Positions 1 through 11,411 are shown, counted from the stretch's first letter. The stretch is 64,000 nt of DNA from Leptoclinus maculatus (GCA_032191485.1 JAVDOI010000016.1:2759453-2823452), one strand, 5' to 3'. The notes: generated by a model not told the origin, from the letters alone. Numbers and translations: made by a program.

Positions 1-81
1 TACGAATCAAGACATTAAATTAGCTAATTATAATTTAAATATGTTTTCAGACTGTTTCTCAGTATCCATGCTCGGTATTGA

Positions 82-361
82 TCATTCTGACCGGACAAAC
101 TGAAAGAAATGACGGCTGTTGAAGTAAACGATGTTCCAAACTAGACACACAAATGTATTGATGATGAAAGAGGCTACTGTCTGTGTGTTTGTGCTCATCT
201 TCACTCTTTTAGAGTCCTTCATTTGGAAGAAGTGCAATGTGGTCTTGTTTCTAGGCAGGAGATACATTGACAGTGATTCCAAATACTCCCCCAAAATGCT
301 CAGCAGGTTGATGTAACGTTCCCTCATCTCACTCCAGATTATTGATGAAATATTCACACAG
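82..361 (-). CDS. Candidate terminal exon of an unrecognised membrane protein gene (partial)
   Basis: Reading the minus strand, a pyrimidine-rich stretch ending in TTTTTGCAG forms a good splice acceptor directly before position 361. An open frame then runs about 92 codons to a TGA at 82-84. The product starts around CVNISSIIWSEM, has an amphipathic stretch (ERYINLLSILGEYLESL), then a basic segment and a strongly hydrophobic stretch of about 20 residues (TVASFIINTFVCLVW) near the C-terminus, which could be a single membrane anchor. I do not recognise the family. No upstream exon could be linked to it and no AATAAA is visible in the 81 bases after the stop. The plus-strand frame at 131-316 is its shadow. 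It may be the 3' end of the neighbouring gene, or a chance open frame behind a chance acceptor. Confidence 0.38.
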
Positions 362-689
362 CTGCAAAAAGGAAGATGAGATTAATTAGATATTTCCCCC
401 CTCATATGTTCCATGTACTCATTTTATTTAAGTTTCATCATTGCTTATGTAGATTCATTCAGCTTTTTTTGTTTGTTTACTATGAGTTTTATTATTTTTT
501 TGTCAAATTTCAGTGGAAAGTTGTTTTCATAATGCCTTACAGGTGATGTAAATAAACTGTAAAAAGTGTTCTTTCTTTTCATATAATGGCCACTAGTTGA
601 ATGTGTAAATAAATATCTCAGCAAACTGACTTCTTTGTCATTTAAATCTCAACTTCAACAGCATCAGCTGACGGCTACAACACATTATA
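362..689. other. AT-rich sequence without recognisable feature
   Basis: Unique AT-rich sequence with short T runs. No open frame, repeat or motif cluster could be supported. If the left-edge exon is real, this is the intron before it. Confidence 0.5.
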
Positions 690-2340
690 CTACTACTACA
701 ACATATACTATGACTTTTTTATTGCGTAATATATTGTGACATTTTATGATATACTATACTTTGCCAGTTTGAGACTTTTTGGGACATTCTGTACAACATG
801 ACTGTAATGACATACCATACAATTACTCTTTTGATATTTTTTTACGACATATACTATGCCATGGATTTTTTGATACCATACGATGATTTTTGATAAAGAT
901 TTTGTGACAAACTACTATGAAGTTTACGACATACTATACTATGATTATTATTTTTTACATACTATACTATGATTTTTTTTGTGTACATACTATACTATGA
1001 CTTTTGAAAACCTTTTTTTAACATCATATACTATGACTTTTTTCGACAGTATTTAACAACATATTTGCTATTTTTTTAATGATATTTTTAAATAATATAT
1101 TATACTTTTTATTTTAATAAATACTAAAGGGTTAGCTTGAGACAATCCCCTCCCAAAACATCTTCCGACAACCCGCCAGACCAAAAAGAAAAAGAGGAGT
1201 CGAGTGGCCCAGGAGGAGAGGGAGGGAAGCCAAGATGGAAGCTCAGCTAACGCAGCGAGGGCTGCACGTGACTCCTCTACCTCACCTACTCCTGGCTAGT
1301 GTCCAACAGATCCCAGGACGGAGGAGGACTCCGGTGGGACGAGAGGAGGTTGAATCTGTTACATCAGTGACGCTTGGTGCTCAAAGCTGATGGTGAATGT
1401 TTCCCTGATGTCGATTTTTTAACGTTGAGATGCGAGCAATACTATCTGTTCATGGAATGTATTTGTTGCTTGTGTTTACATTCCTCCTGAGGCAAATTCA
1501 TATTGCACAACAGTGAACCAAGAATGTTTTGTGTCGACATGTTTTTCTTGTGAAATCAAATGGGCTACAACTGCATTTTGTTGTTCAACCCTTGTTGCGT
1601 AATAAACTATCCCTCAGTAATACATAAAATGCATTTTATTATGATTTTTAATGGCATACTATACTTTTTTAAATTAAATAATTCATCACATACTATAATA
1701 TGACTTTTCAACATACTATAACGTTTTTTTAACGTTTTTTTCGACATACTATACTATGATGTTTTCTTACGTTTTATGACTTTTTCATGAGATTCTGACG
1801 ACACGACATACTATACTATGAGTTTTTCATGATATTTTGAAACTAGACTATGACTCTATAGCGTTTTATCGACAAACTATACTATGTTGTTATTTGACCT
1901 TTTTCGACGTAGGCTACTACACTGACATTTAAAAAATATTTTTTTAACATACACTATGACTTTTTTAAAACCTTTTTTGACATATTATACAATTAATTTA
2001 TTTTGACACACTATAGTATGATGTTTTCTAACCTTTTATGTCATACCTTTTGACATGTTGTACTATGACTTTATTTCGACATACTATAATGTGACTTTTT
2101 TTCGTTGTACTATACTATGACTTTTGTTGGACATGCTATATATACTATGACTTCTTAGATTTTTTTTTGACAGACTATGCTTTCTCTTTTTTGACATACT
2201 ATACCATGAATGATATGACTTTATTTATTTATTTATTTGTAACAATTTGTCATTTTTTTATACTTTTCCACCACATACTATTCTGACTTTTTTTTATGGC
2301 ATACCATGTCATTTATTCTGGCATACTAAACAAACTAAAG
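690..2340. repeat. Degenerate minisatellite, unit about CATACTATACTATGACTTTT
   Basis: The motif CATACTATACTATGACTTTT recurs several dozen times with small changes (CATACTATA, ACTATGACTTTTT, TTTCGACATACT) from about 690 to 1120 and again from about 1620 to 2340. Unit length drifts around 20-30 bp. The sequence between the two halves (about 1125-1620) is unrelated, and part of it looks like an old retrotransposon fragment. The decay of the units argues for an old array. Confidence 0.8.
1128..1390 (+). mobile_element. Probable degraded non-LTR retrotransposon fragment
   Basis: A GC-richer block interrupts the AT-rich minisatellite. One plus-strand frame from about 1232 reads MEAQLTQRGLHV, then LPHLLLASVQQI, and stops at the TGA ending at 1390. 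The LLLASVQ phrase resembles LLLANVQSLDNK, which in fish LINE elements sits just before the endonuclease domain. No endonuclease or reverse transcriptase follows. The assignment rests on this short resemblance only. Confidence 0.35.
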
Positions 2341-3239
2341 TATGCATTACACAGCAGTTTGTACAAAGTGTGCTTGTTAACTTGAGGGGAAAATAGTATG
2401 AGAGATTTTAGTCCTAATTGATACTTGAAGAAAGTTACGCCATATGATTACCGGAGCTGTGCTTCATTTTCTTGACTCTTTGTATTTTTTATGTATTCTA
2501 GAGGTAAAAATGCACGATGTTTTTAATTCAAATTGAGTTTATGTAAAAAAATGATCATCTGGACAAAACGTTATTGAAGTGCTGTAAAAGTATACAAGTA
2601 TGAGATGTACTGAATTGATGATATTTACTTGCAAATGGAATCAATTTCATCTGATTTAAAGGAGAACTAAAGTTATTGTAATTGTTGGAAGTTGTGCTAT
2701 GTCCACTTCAGACCACTAGATGGAGTCTGATGACCAGCTGTAACTTTCAGAGCTTTATTCTTTGGGCTGTCAATGGACACATCAGGTTACTGTGCATATC
2801 TCACCATTATCATCATTATTACTCTGTGAGCAATTAGCAAGAACATATCATGCTAGTCTCAGCCCATGGTACAGTTATGAGAGGTGTAGTTGAATGATAA
2901 TAGTGTTTGGTCTTTGTTAAAATAAAGAGGTAATTTAATTGGACTGTCCAATGCAGCAGTTGATGCTTGGTTGAGAATATTAAGAGAAAACATGTTTTAG
3001 CTGTTCAGAAAAACGGATTAAACCCCCCTGCACAATTACGCTTAGTAGAAAGTTTATTTAGTTTTATTAATTTATTGAAGCACAGAACCCACTCCATTTT
3101 AGCTGGACATTTTGGATTTATTTATTTTGGATCCCCATTAGCAGTGTGATTGGCAATCTTTATTTTGGTCTAAAAGTGGTTGTGTGTGCAGGTAACATCC
3201 TAGAACAGATTAAATCTGTTTAAAAAAATAATCTGATTT
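2341..3239. other. Intergenic sequence, repeat scraps only
   Basis: Mostly unique AT-rich sequence. At 2713-2724 CCACTAGATGGA resembles the core of a CTCF motif but lacks the final GGC. At 3130-3142 GGATCCCCATTAG is a scrap common in teleost repeats. At 3204-3220 there is a short dyad (AACAGATT / AATCTGTT around one A). No gene supported. Confidence 0.45.
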
Positions 3240-3575
3240 GAATCTGAGTGTGAACATCTGTGGTTTGAACCTCTTGGCAGTGAATCTTGGTCAAAGCGGT
3301 GCAGATATACGGCGACCGCACTCAGGGATCTCAGGTATTTCCGAGTCCCCGCGGTGGAAGTGAGGCGAAAGCCGCGAGGGGCCACTCCGCCGCATCTGAG
3401 CCACAGGAAGAATCTGTGGAGGTATTTGGCGGCAGTCTGGGGGCTTTCCTGTGGAGGTGGGGCTGGAGGGGAAGAAGGAGCCTGGTGCCCCGGGGGCCTC
3501 TGGGATACCACAGCAGGAGGCAGGGAGGCCGAGGTCAGGGCAAAGGAGGCTGCATGGAGGGGAATGGATGAGAGT
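3240..3575. other. GC-rich island with overlapping open frames, unassigned
   Basis: About 300 bp of markedly higher GC content than its surroundings are open in several frames on both strands. On the minus strand CCCTCCATGCAG could serve as a splice acceptor near 3553, leading into a frame with ESPQTAAKYLHRF and RKYLRSLSAVAVYLHRF. No convincing donor follows and no family was recognised. Overlapping open frames are expected by chance in GC-rich DNA, so this may be an exon, a retro-fragment or a small CpG-type island. Confidence 0.3.
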
Positions 3576-6295
3576 TTAAAGAGAAAGGAAAAACACCAGC
3601 AGCAACAGAGTGGAAATCTGTAAAGAAACACTCAGAAATAAATCAAATGTCAAATCAATCAGTAGTGTTGATGGACACAGTTGTCCCACAATGTAACACA
3701 CAAGAGGAATAGACAGCAGTGTTCCTTCTTTAGAGCATAAAGAAAAGGCATAACAAGTTTACCTTAAGAACATTTTGAAGGTTTGCCGTCAGTGGTTTGT
3801 TTACTTGACATCTGGCTGCACAGGAAGCTGAAAACATGTTTTCTTTTAGCTCAAACATCAGCTAAATCTACGAATCATAACCATCATTCTAAAGGGCTCC
3901 TGCTTTCTTTGCAAGTTAATATACTTGTTTTATTATTCATTCATTTGTTTAACCTAGAGTAAGTATTACAACTTTGGGGAACAGTTCACTTTGCGAAAAT
4001 TTTCAAATTTGTTTGTCTAAAAAGTTAAAATGGCATCTGTTGGCACATGCACATGTATTATTAGTACTTCATTTCTTGTACACCAACTTTAAAAAGGGGT
4101 ATATTATGAATAAATGCACAGTGTGTATTTTACAGGCCTAGTATTAGTATATAGTGGCACTAGGTCTTTTTAAAAGCTGCAAACTGGCCAGTTGTAACGC
4201 ATCTCATGCAGTTAAAAATGTGTTTTAAAAATGTAAAACTCTAAATAACATATTTTAAAGAGAAAATACTGTAAAGAAATGAAATCTTAATATCACTGAC
4301 CTTTAAGGGGTTTAGCGTCTCACTTTGCTGCAGAGATGTAGAAGTGTACCTCAGGGTGTGTCAGTACAGTATGACATCACTGCTGGGTGTGGTCACAGGT
4401 GTTCGGTGTTACTCTTTAAACAGGCAGGTATGGGGCCTTTAAGAAAAGGACAGTTAATCCGAAAGCAGGATGAAACGCATGTTTAATCTTGCCCGTCTGA
4501 AGGTCTCATTCATTGCATCCCAGTTTAACAGAGATCATATAATTATATAATGTATAGACAGTGATGTGTACAGTAATTATTACTATAGTATGTCCAAAAA
4601 ACAGCAAGCATGTAAACAATTATTCATTCAAATTAGAAGATAATGATTTATGGGAATGACAAATATATATATATTATATATATATATATATATAAAAAAA
4701 TATATTTTCTATACGAGTAGAATTAGGTAAAACAAAGAAACCGGAGGAAGGAGGGTGCAGACTATGGGTCAACACAGTGTTTCCTGTCCCCTGGGATGTC
4801 TGGTTGCTCTGGATGACTGGATCACTCATCTCACCTCCTGCACTCTTTCATCTCTCCCTTCGCTCTCTCCCTCCTCCTCCACTCATCACTCCGTCACTAC
4901 AGGCTGTTTGGTTTCTGTCCACATTAACCTCTGCAGAGGGTTGTCCAGCGATCATACCACCATTACTACGACTACCACACCATTTGATTGACAGGTAAAA
5001 ACTGGGACGTCACCTGTCGGTGAATATTGAAGAACCTTAAATTCCAGCCCATCATATCATGCAGGGTTATGAGGACACCTACTCACAAACTGCATTTAAG
5101 TACAACTTTGAGGCAGTATTTTAATTTCATACTACTTCATACTTCACTACATCTCAGAGGGAAATGCTGTACTTTTATCTGACCGCTGGAGTTACTAGTT
5201 AGTTTACAGACAAAACATATCAGTTTATAAAATACGATACTGTGCTGAATAAACTATGCAACAATATGTAGAATAGTTCAAATGTGCTCCAACTTCACCC
5301 GCTGTAGCATTATAATGCTGCTAACACGTTAAAGCATGTGTAATAATATAATATATAACTTTGTGAAAGGGATCATTCTGCCCAACAAGTACTTTTATTT
5401 GAATACTTTCGGTACATTTAGCTGTTAATGCTTTTGTCCCTTTACTTAAGTGAAATCTTGAAAGTCAGACTTTTACTTTTAAAATAAACATTGTTTTAGT
5501 GCGGTATTTCTAATTTGACTTAAGTTAAAGATAGAAGACTTCTGCCACCATTGCATTAATAGTATATATTAAACTAGACTTCAGCTCCACAGAGTCCTCA
5601 TCAGGATGCAGTTATTCAAAGATTAGGGACACATTATTACATTGATCTACACACTTGAAGTAAGCTTTCTACTGAAAAGCCAGAGTCTGCACTGAATGAC
5701 CTGACCTGTCTGACAATGTTTTTCATTCATTTATTTATTTCTCATCTGTTACAGTGAAACCCTTTGAACTCTTCGCCTTTACAAGTTTAGTCTATTTTGA
5801 GTTTATTTGGATTTTCCGTCTGCATGTCCACAGGTTTTCTATGTTAACTGTATATGAATGGATAGGAGAGTGTGACATAGAATATCCAATCAACAAAAAC
5901 AGTGTTAAACACAAACAAGGAAAGACACGTTGTTCTCCGGTGTGTCTTTTTTCTTGTTTGCATCTGTGTTTTGTATGGCACTACACTTAACATCATGCTT
6001 TAGGTGATGTAAACAGGGGGTGCAATCATGGAGTCCTAAACAGACTTTATACTACGTCACATGCAGGAAGATTCACATTGGAGTGAGTTGACAGCCGGGT
6101 ACGTAAGTGAAGATTTGTGATGCAACTGCAAACATGTTATGGCACAATCTACACAGCTGTAATGCAGAAAACAAACCACATGTGATGTGACAGGGCAGTA
6201 ATGACCAAAATATGAAATGACATTTTATTATATTAGTCATATACATTAGTTACATATATATGAAATGTAACTTCTGCATTTATTAACCCATCCCT
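3576..6295. other. Intergenic sequence without gene
   Basis: Unique, mostly AT-rich sequence. It holds an (AT)n tract at about 4663-4696, a pyrimidine-rich stretch at 4845-4890 and a perfect PBX/MEIS composite motif at 4985-4994 (listed separately). The open frames here are short, have no homology I can recognise and no splice context. Confidence 0.45.
4985..4994 (+). promoter_or_regulatory. PBX-MEIS/PREP composite motif TGATTGACAG
   Basis: TGATTGACAG is the textbook bipartite target of PBX with MEIS/PREP homeodomain proteins (TGAT half plus TGACAG half). It is one of three perfect copies seen in this window. The other two lie at 32.2-32.5 kb. Binding is inferred from motif identity alone. 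Confidence 0.4.
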
Positions 6296-6302
6296 AGCTT
6301 AT

Positions 6303-6352
6303 TGGGAGCAGTGGGCTGCTGAGAAGCACCCGGGGAGCGGTTAGGGGTTTGT
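6303..6352. repeat. Fragment of a high-copy teleost dispersed repeat
   Basis: GGGAGCAGTGGGCTGC followed by CACCCGGGGAGCGGTTAGGG matches from memory the conserved core of a very common fish repeat. Only about 50 bp are left, so class and orientation cannot be given. Confidence 0.45.
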
Positions 6353-6908
6353 GTGATATCACAAACATATGAACCGATTCATGAACTGGCAGTAAAATTC
6401 CTGTATTTTTTCCATACGACATCCTGCTCTCTTCAGAAAAACAGAACACAAAACAACCGTCCACACACGCAGCACTTCGCTGTGGCTTTTATCATGAAAA
6501 GGGTTTTGCATGAGCAACATACTGATCGGCGGCTCATTCATGTGTGCATCGTCTTCCCTGTTTTCCCAGTGTCATATGATGACGTCCCCCAGCCCAGACA
6601 CGCAGAACATTAATTGAAAATCTTTTGTGACTGACATACAAACACTGAGGGTGACGCACAACAGGCAGGAAACAATATAAAAGGTATTATTTTACATTAT
6701 ATCAGGTTTTAATGCACAATACTTGTCAGTCGATTGATTCATTTATGTTTTTACGACATTTGTTGTTAAAAAATTTAAATCTAGCTTGACCGTTTTGGTT
6801 ATTATCTCCAGTTATTATCTATTCTTAGTCAAGATTTTTTGGTTTTAGGTTAGCATGCTAAACTAAGATGGTCAACACATGTTAAAAATAACACCTGCAT
6901 GAGAAGGT

Positions 6909-6942
6909 TAGATCCTACTCACCTGTCCATGAGTAGGATCTA
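6909..6942. repeat. Perfect inverted repeat, 13-bp arms, 8-bp loop
   Basis: TAGATCCTACTCA (6909-6921) is followed after CCTGTCCA by its exact reverse complement TGAGTAGGATCTA (6930-6942). The arms are perfect and could form a stable hairpin or cruciform. Confidence 0.85.
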
Positions 6943-7139
6943 TCCATTTAAGATGAATCACCTTCCCGGGACGACACACTTCACTTCTTTTTAGGTTCAC
7001 TTTTGTATTTCAAAAGTTATCACCATTCGATTGTTAATATTACTACCCCTGATAAGCTTCTTTGAGACCTCCGAATTAATTAATCTTTTGAATATTTACC
7101 CAAAAAAAAGAGAGTAAAAGCTGTAATAATGTGACATAA

Positions 7140-7660
7140 AAGCATGAGGCATAACACTACAGAGGGGTGTCCCACCTGTGGAAATGCTCAGACCTCAAAC
7201 AGTGACAGAAACCAGTTTCCCATTAGGTCAGTGGTCGCCCCGGGAGGCCAATTCTCTTTAGCTCCCCTTTCACTCGTCATACAGCAAATACTGCTGGGTC
7301 GGGTGGAGGGAAAGCCGCTAGGCGCCGAGTTGCAATTAGACGCTCCATTATATAAAGGCATATTCAGATAACAGGGGCACCAATGAGGTCAGTACATGCC
7401 TTTTGTTGTGGGATTAATGAGATTTTTAATAAAACAAAAAAATGCCCCCTTCCTTATTGTAATGACCTAATGAGTGTGTTGGTGGCGCCGGGCCACGTTG
7501 GTGGGAAAGTCCCGCGGTCGTAGCAGTCTCTCGGTAGCCCCCCTCCACTTCATCCCTCCTTCCTTTCCCTGCACCTGCATCAACCCAGTGCTGCGCCGTG
7601 CTTTCCGGACCCCCCCCACCTCCAGTGTTTGTATTCAAAGCTAGGAACCAAAGGAGTGTT
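7140..7660. promoter_or_regulatory. Candidate developmental enhancer island 1
   Basis: This segment has mixed composition unlike its AT-rich flanks and is dense in homeodomain-like words: GGGATTAATGAG, TTTTTAATAAAAC and TAATGACCTAATGAG, with CTTTTGTTG (SOX-like) at about 7399. Such spacing is typical of conserved noncoding elements near developmental genes. Conservation could not be tested, so this is inference. Confidence 0.35.
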
Positions 7661-7674
7661 TAATTACCATAAAA

Positions 7675-8030
7675 TGCTATCGGCATTTAGCCCTCTGACA
7701 ATATGAATGGCAACATAGAGCTCATTGAGGTTATCAACAAGGGGACCACTGGTCAATTGGGTCATTGATTTGGATTGTTTGACAGACCCGGAGCCAAGGC
7801 CGCAGGAGCAAGCAAAGTTCAAAAATCCCCCTCAGTTGAATCGAGAAGTTTGTCACAGAATCTGTTGGAAGGGGCTGTCAGGAGTGATTAGGGGGCATGA
7901 AAGGGCTCAGCGATCAAACGGGGCCTGTCCCAACGCTGCACATTTAATTAGAATTTGCATGCCTTTGTTCCTGACCCTTCAGCAGGCATGATCTGATTAC
8001 AAGGGTGAACAGTTACCACCAGGGGAAAGG
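7675..8030. promoter_or_regulatory. Candidate developmental enhancer island 2 with homeodomain-POU-SOX cluster
   Basis: It contains TTTGACAGAC (MEIS-like TGACAG) near 7779 and TCATTGATTTGG near 7763. Within 28 bp at 7943-7970 come TTTAATTA, a perfect octamer ATTTGCAT and a SOX-type CTTTGTTC. Open frames across it are not supported as genes. Confidence 0.4.
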
Positions 8031-8164
8031 GGAACTTGCAATGTGGTTATTTGTCGAACGAAACTAATCAGTTTTTAAAAAACTAAAACAAAATCAGCCT
8101 CGCTTGGTCTCTGCAGCAGCAAGCAACAAAACAGCTGGAGGGACGCTCAGGTTAGGGTGCTTCT

Positions 8165-8400
8165 GAAACGATCTACCTCGCCTTGTGCTTCATTTCTGTC
8201 TCCCACTGAATTGTGGGAGTTTGGGGAGTGGAGAGGAGGGGGACTGAGGCGCTCACTGGCTCATTAATTGGGAGGCACAGCGCCCTTTGACCCCAATGAT
8301 GCAGGGTGACAGGGAAATTGAGGAAAGGCGATTGGCTAGCAGCTTCAGCGGTTGAACGTGCCACCAGTGGTGTTCCAGGGTGGAAAAGGGCAGCACTGAA
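8165..8400. promoter_or_regulatory. Candidate developmental enhancer island 3
   Basis: Carries CATTAATTGGG, CCTTTGACCCC (nuclear-receptor half site), GGGTGACAGGG (MEIS-like) and CCACCAGTGG in about 120 bp. With the two islands before it, it forms a 1.3-kb motif-rich stretch. Confidence 0.33.
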
Positions 8401-9364
8401 CAACACATTGCTCTCTTCCTTTTTCTTTTGTTCTTCCTCTGTTTTTTCTCTCTCAATTTTCCTCTTTCTGTATTCCTTCTCTTTCTTTCAATCTTTCACA
8501 AATTTTGGAAATGGAATTTTATATATTTATTATGCGTTTTACTTATTTTTTTGTGTTCTTTCCATTCTGTGTGGATGACACCTATTGCATGTCCGTCCTG
8601 GAAGACGGATTGATTCTTTGTTGCTCTTACAGAAATGTCTCCCTTTCTCTGGTAAAGTTTGTTTATTTTGTGGAGTTTTAAATAAATTGAAAGGAGAGAT
8701 CATTGTCATATCACATTTTGAATTTTTGGCTACATGGATAAAAGTCACTTGACTTTAAGATTTAAATTCAACACTGATTATAAAAGAAAAAATATTTTAT
8801 TAAACAATGAAAACAAATAACTGCATGATGATCAGATCAGAAGGGCTGCTAATGGAAATCCAGAAATAACCGATAATTTTTACATTTAAGGGGTGTCGAC
8901 ATATGTTTTTTTCCAATCACCATGCTGCGCCGTAGTCTTTACCGTAGACACATTTTACTGCCATATTTAAAAAGAATAATAAAAAAAATGTTCTGAAATG
9001 TGTCCTGAAACCTGTTTAGTATAGTTAATGCTGTTATTGTGAAGCATTTTGTAATCTTTGTTTGGAAAAGTGCTATAAATCTTTAGTTTTGCAGTCTTCT
9101 AATCATGATAGCAGTTGTTTTGTTTACAATTATAAAAATGTGTATATCAACAAAACTTCAGTTTCAGGTAATACAAATTATTGTAAAGACAAATTTTATT
9201 TTGCAAACTATCCGTTAATATTTGTATTTACTTTATATTATCACTACTGTACACTAGGCCACCACGGTATTATATTTTATATTACATTTAATTGTTTTTT
9301 ATTACTATATTTTAACATCAACTTTCACCAATACATTTTTACTTTACCTGTATTAAAACATTTT
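8401..9364. other. Intergenic sequence without gene
   Basis: A pyrimidine-rich stretch at 8408-8500 makes long open frames of low complexity. The remainder is AT-rich unique sequence with no supported feature. Confidence 0.45.
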
Positions 9365-9370
9365 GTAGTA

Positions 9371-9455
9371 GCATTGTTGGAGGGAGCCCGAGAACAAGCA
9401 TCTGATTGCCAACTACTGATTCCCTGTAATTGTTGCGCACATGACAAATTAAGAC
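9371..9455 (+). repeat. Dispersed repeat, copy 1 (partner near 54.4 kb)
   Basis: GCATTGTTGGAGGGAGCC, then ATTGCCAACTACTGATTC and AATTGTTGCGCACATGA align in the same order with the sequence at 54375-54460 (GCATTATTGGAGGGAGTC, ATTGCCAACTACTGCTTC, GATTGTTGTGCATATGA). The GGAGGGAG...CATTGCCAA pattern is common in teleost genomes. Its class is not known to me. Confidence 0.6.
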
Positions 9456-10850
9456 AATAAATTATATATTATAACAGCAATTATAAGGTTTCATGTTTTT
9501 CCAATTGGTAGATATTAGTTGAAAAATGAACATCCTGCTTAAATGAAGGTGAATATGTACGTGTAAAAATATATGTATATATACACATACATACATACAC
9601 ACGGCTGTGTGCAAGTGTTTCAAAATGTAACTTAAAAATTGAAGATAAAATTAAACCTTTTTTCGATGGACCCTATAACATAACAGAAAACATTTGAATT
9701 AATTAACATTTTGTCATTTAATCAGAATTATAAATGAGAATTGTATTTGTTTCAATGAAAAGGTTGCATACCTAAAAGAACGTACTATTATTAAAATTAT
9801 AATTATTATCATCAATGTTTTTTTTCCACTATAATCATGATCATCTTTTTATTGCTATTATATGGTATTTAACATACATTTAGTTATGGATACTTTTAGA
9901 AAACATTATTATTGGTATTACTCATTAATATTTTTATTATAGGACATTTAAAATACATTTAGGCATGGCTACTTTAACAATACAATAATGAATAAACTTA
10001 GTTTTGTTTATTTTTTATCATGATTGTAGTATATAGTATAATAAATAAAAAATGATTGGTTTAGTGGATTGTTCTTCATTATCTCTTTACTAACGTTTTA
10101 TCTTTACTCACATTTATCTTTTTTTATTAACTGCCATTTAATTTTCCATTTTTCTTCTCACCAAAGTCTAACATCTTTTTTTAATTTGCTATTTTCCGAA
10201 GACCAAACACTTTTTACACTCATGTTTGAGGAGTTCCATGTAAATTCAATGTCGTGTAAAAGGTGATCTGATTTGTTCTGAAGGATTACATTTGGGCAGA
10301 AACTTTAGTAATTGTCGGGCTTGTTTTTTGCGTGATGGAGGTCATTAGTGTGTTGTGTTTGCATGTCGTCTCCTCTCCCGTCTTTGTTAAAGTGTCTCCA
10401 GTGTGTCTGGGATGGCGGCACGCAGCCTGTCCAGCTCCCACGTCTCTTTACCTCCACACGCCTCTTGAATCTCCTCTTTTTTATTCTTCCTTTACCTCTA
10501 CTCCTCCAGCCTCTCCACTGTCTCTCGTTTTCAGTCTATTAAGAAGTTGCTTAATGGTTTTCCTTTGATTGGAAGAAATAAGCTAAATTAATTAAATTTA
10601 AAGCAACAGAGCACATTAATTGTTACGATGCAACAATTACACACTTTTCTACACGATTTTCATTCTTTACACAATTTCTTCTGTCACTTTTCATGTGAAC
10701 AACCATGTGCAACGCTATGAATTTCTTCCAGAACAATGTCTGAAAAGGTGGACTGTTCTCCACGTATTTAAACAATTATCACATTTTACAGCACAACACT
10801 TAATTTCCGATGACGTACCAAACTTCTGTTCAGGCATAACCTTACCCATC
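9456..10850. other. AT-rich intergenic sequence
   Basis: Very AT-rich, with short (AC)n/(AT)n stretches at about 9570-9602 and T-rich open frames on the plus strand that have no recognisable product. Nothing else supported. Confidence 0.45.
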
Positions 10851-10854
10851 TCTT

Positions 10855-10886
10855 CCACCTAGTGGACTACTAGGTGGTCCACTAGG
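10855..10886. repeat. Two overlapping, mutually exclusive hairpins
   Basis: CCACCTAGT (10855-10863) pairs with ACTAGGTGG (10869-10877). The overlapping arm CCTAGTGGAC (10858-10867) pairs with GTCCACTAGG (10877-10886). Both dyads are perfect and share bases, so only one can fold at a time. Confidence 0.8.
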
Positions 10887-11199
10887 CCTCCATCTCATCT
10901 TTCCGTGACTACCCCTCACTTCTACTCATCACGCTACATTCTTCTTTTTGCTACTGCAACTATAACTATTCTCCTTTTCCACCCCAACGCCACCTTTACT
11001 TCAACTTCCTCACTTGTTCCTCACCTCAATCAGCAATTTAGATTTTCTAAACCATTTCAGGTAGTATCTGCATAGGCTAAGATGGTTATTATAGCGAAGC
11101 TTGTCCCCTGATTTTCATGAGGAAAATGCAATGAAAGAATACTTGTTAGAACCAAGAAGAAAAAAAGATGACGCACAGACCTACATCTACGTGTTTTCT

Positions 11200-11411
11200 A
11201 CACCTTTCATCATCAACACTTGCCATGTGTTAGAGCCGGCAGTCTACTGTTGTATTCAGACAGTTCCGGTCCATTGTTCCTCTCGTACTTTCCATTACGG
11301 TTTCTTCTCGATTTTGTCAAAAATATGACGTTCGCAATTACGTCTTTGAATCTGCCTTCCATCGTCACAACTTGCCATCTGTTGGTGCCGACAGTCCACT
11401 TGTACTTTTGA
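11200..11411 (+). repeat. Local direct duplication of about 45 bp
   Basis: The stretch around 11208-11253 (CACTTGCCATGTGTTAGAGC, then CGGCAGTCTACT) recurs in diverged form around 11362-11407 (AACTTGCCATCTGTTGGTGC, then CGACAGTCCACT). The copies lie about 155 bp apart, in the same orientation. Confidence 0.55.

Noticed and set aside
9062..9460. 132-codon open frame
   Set aside because: Very AT-rich, Tyr/Phe/Asn-rich translation with its 3' part in a dispersed repeat. Chance frame.
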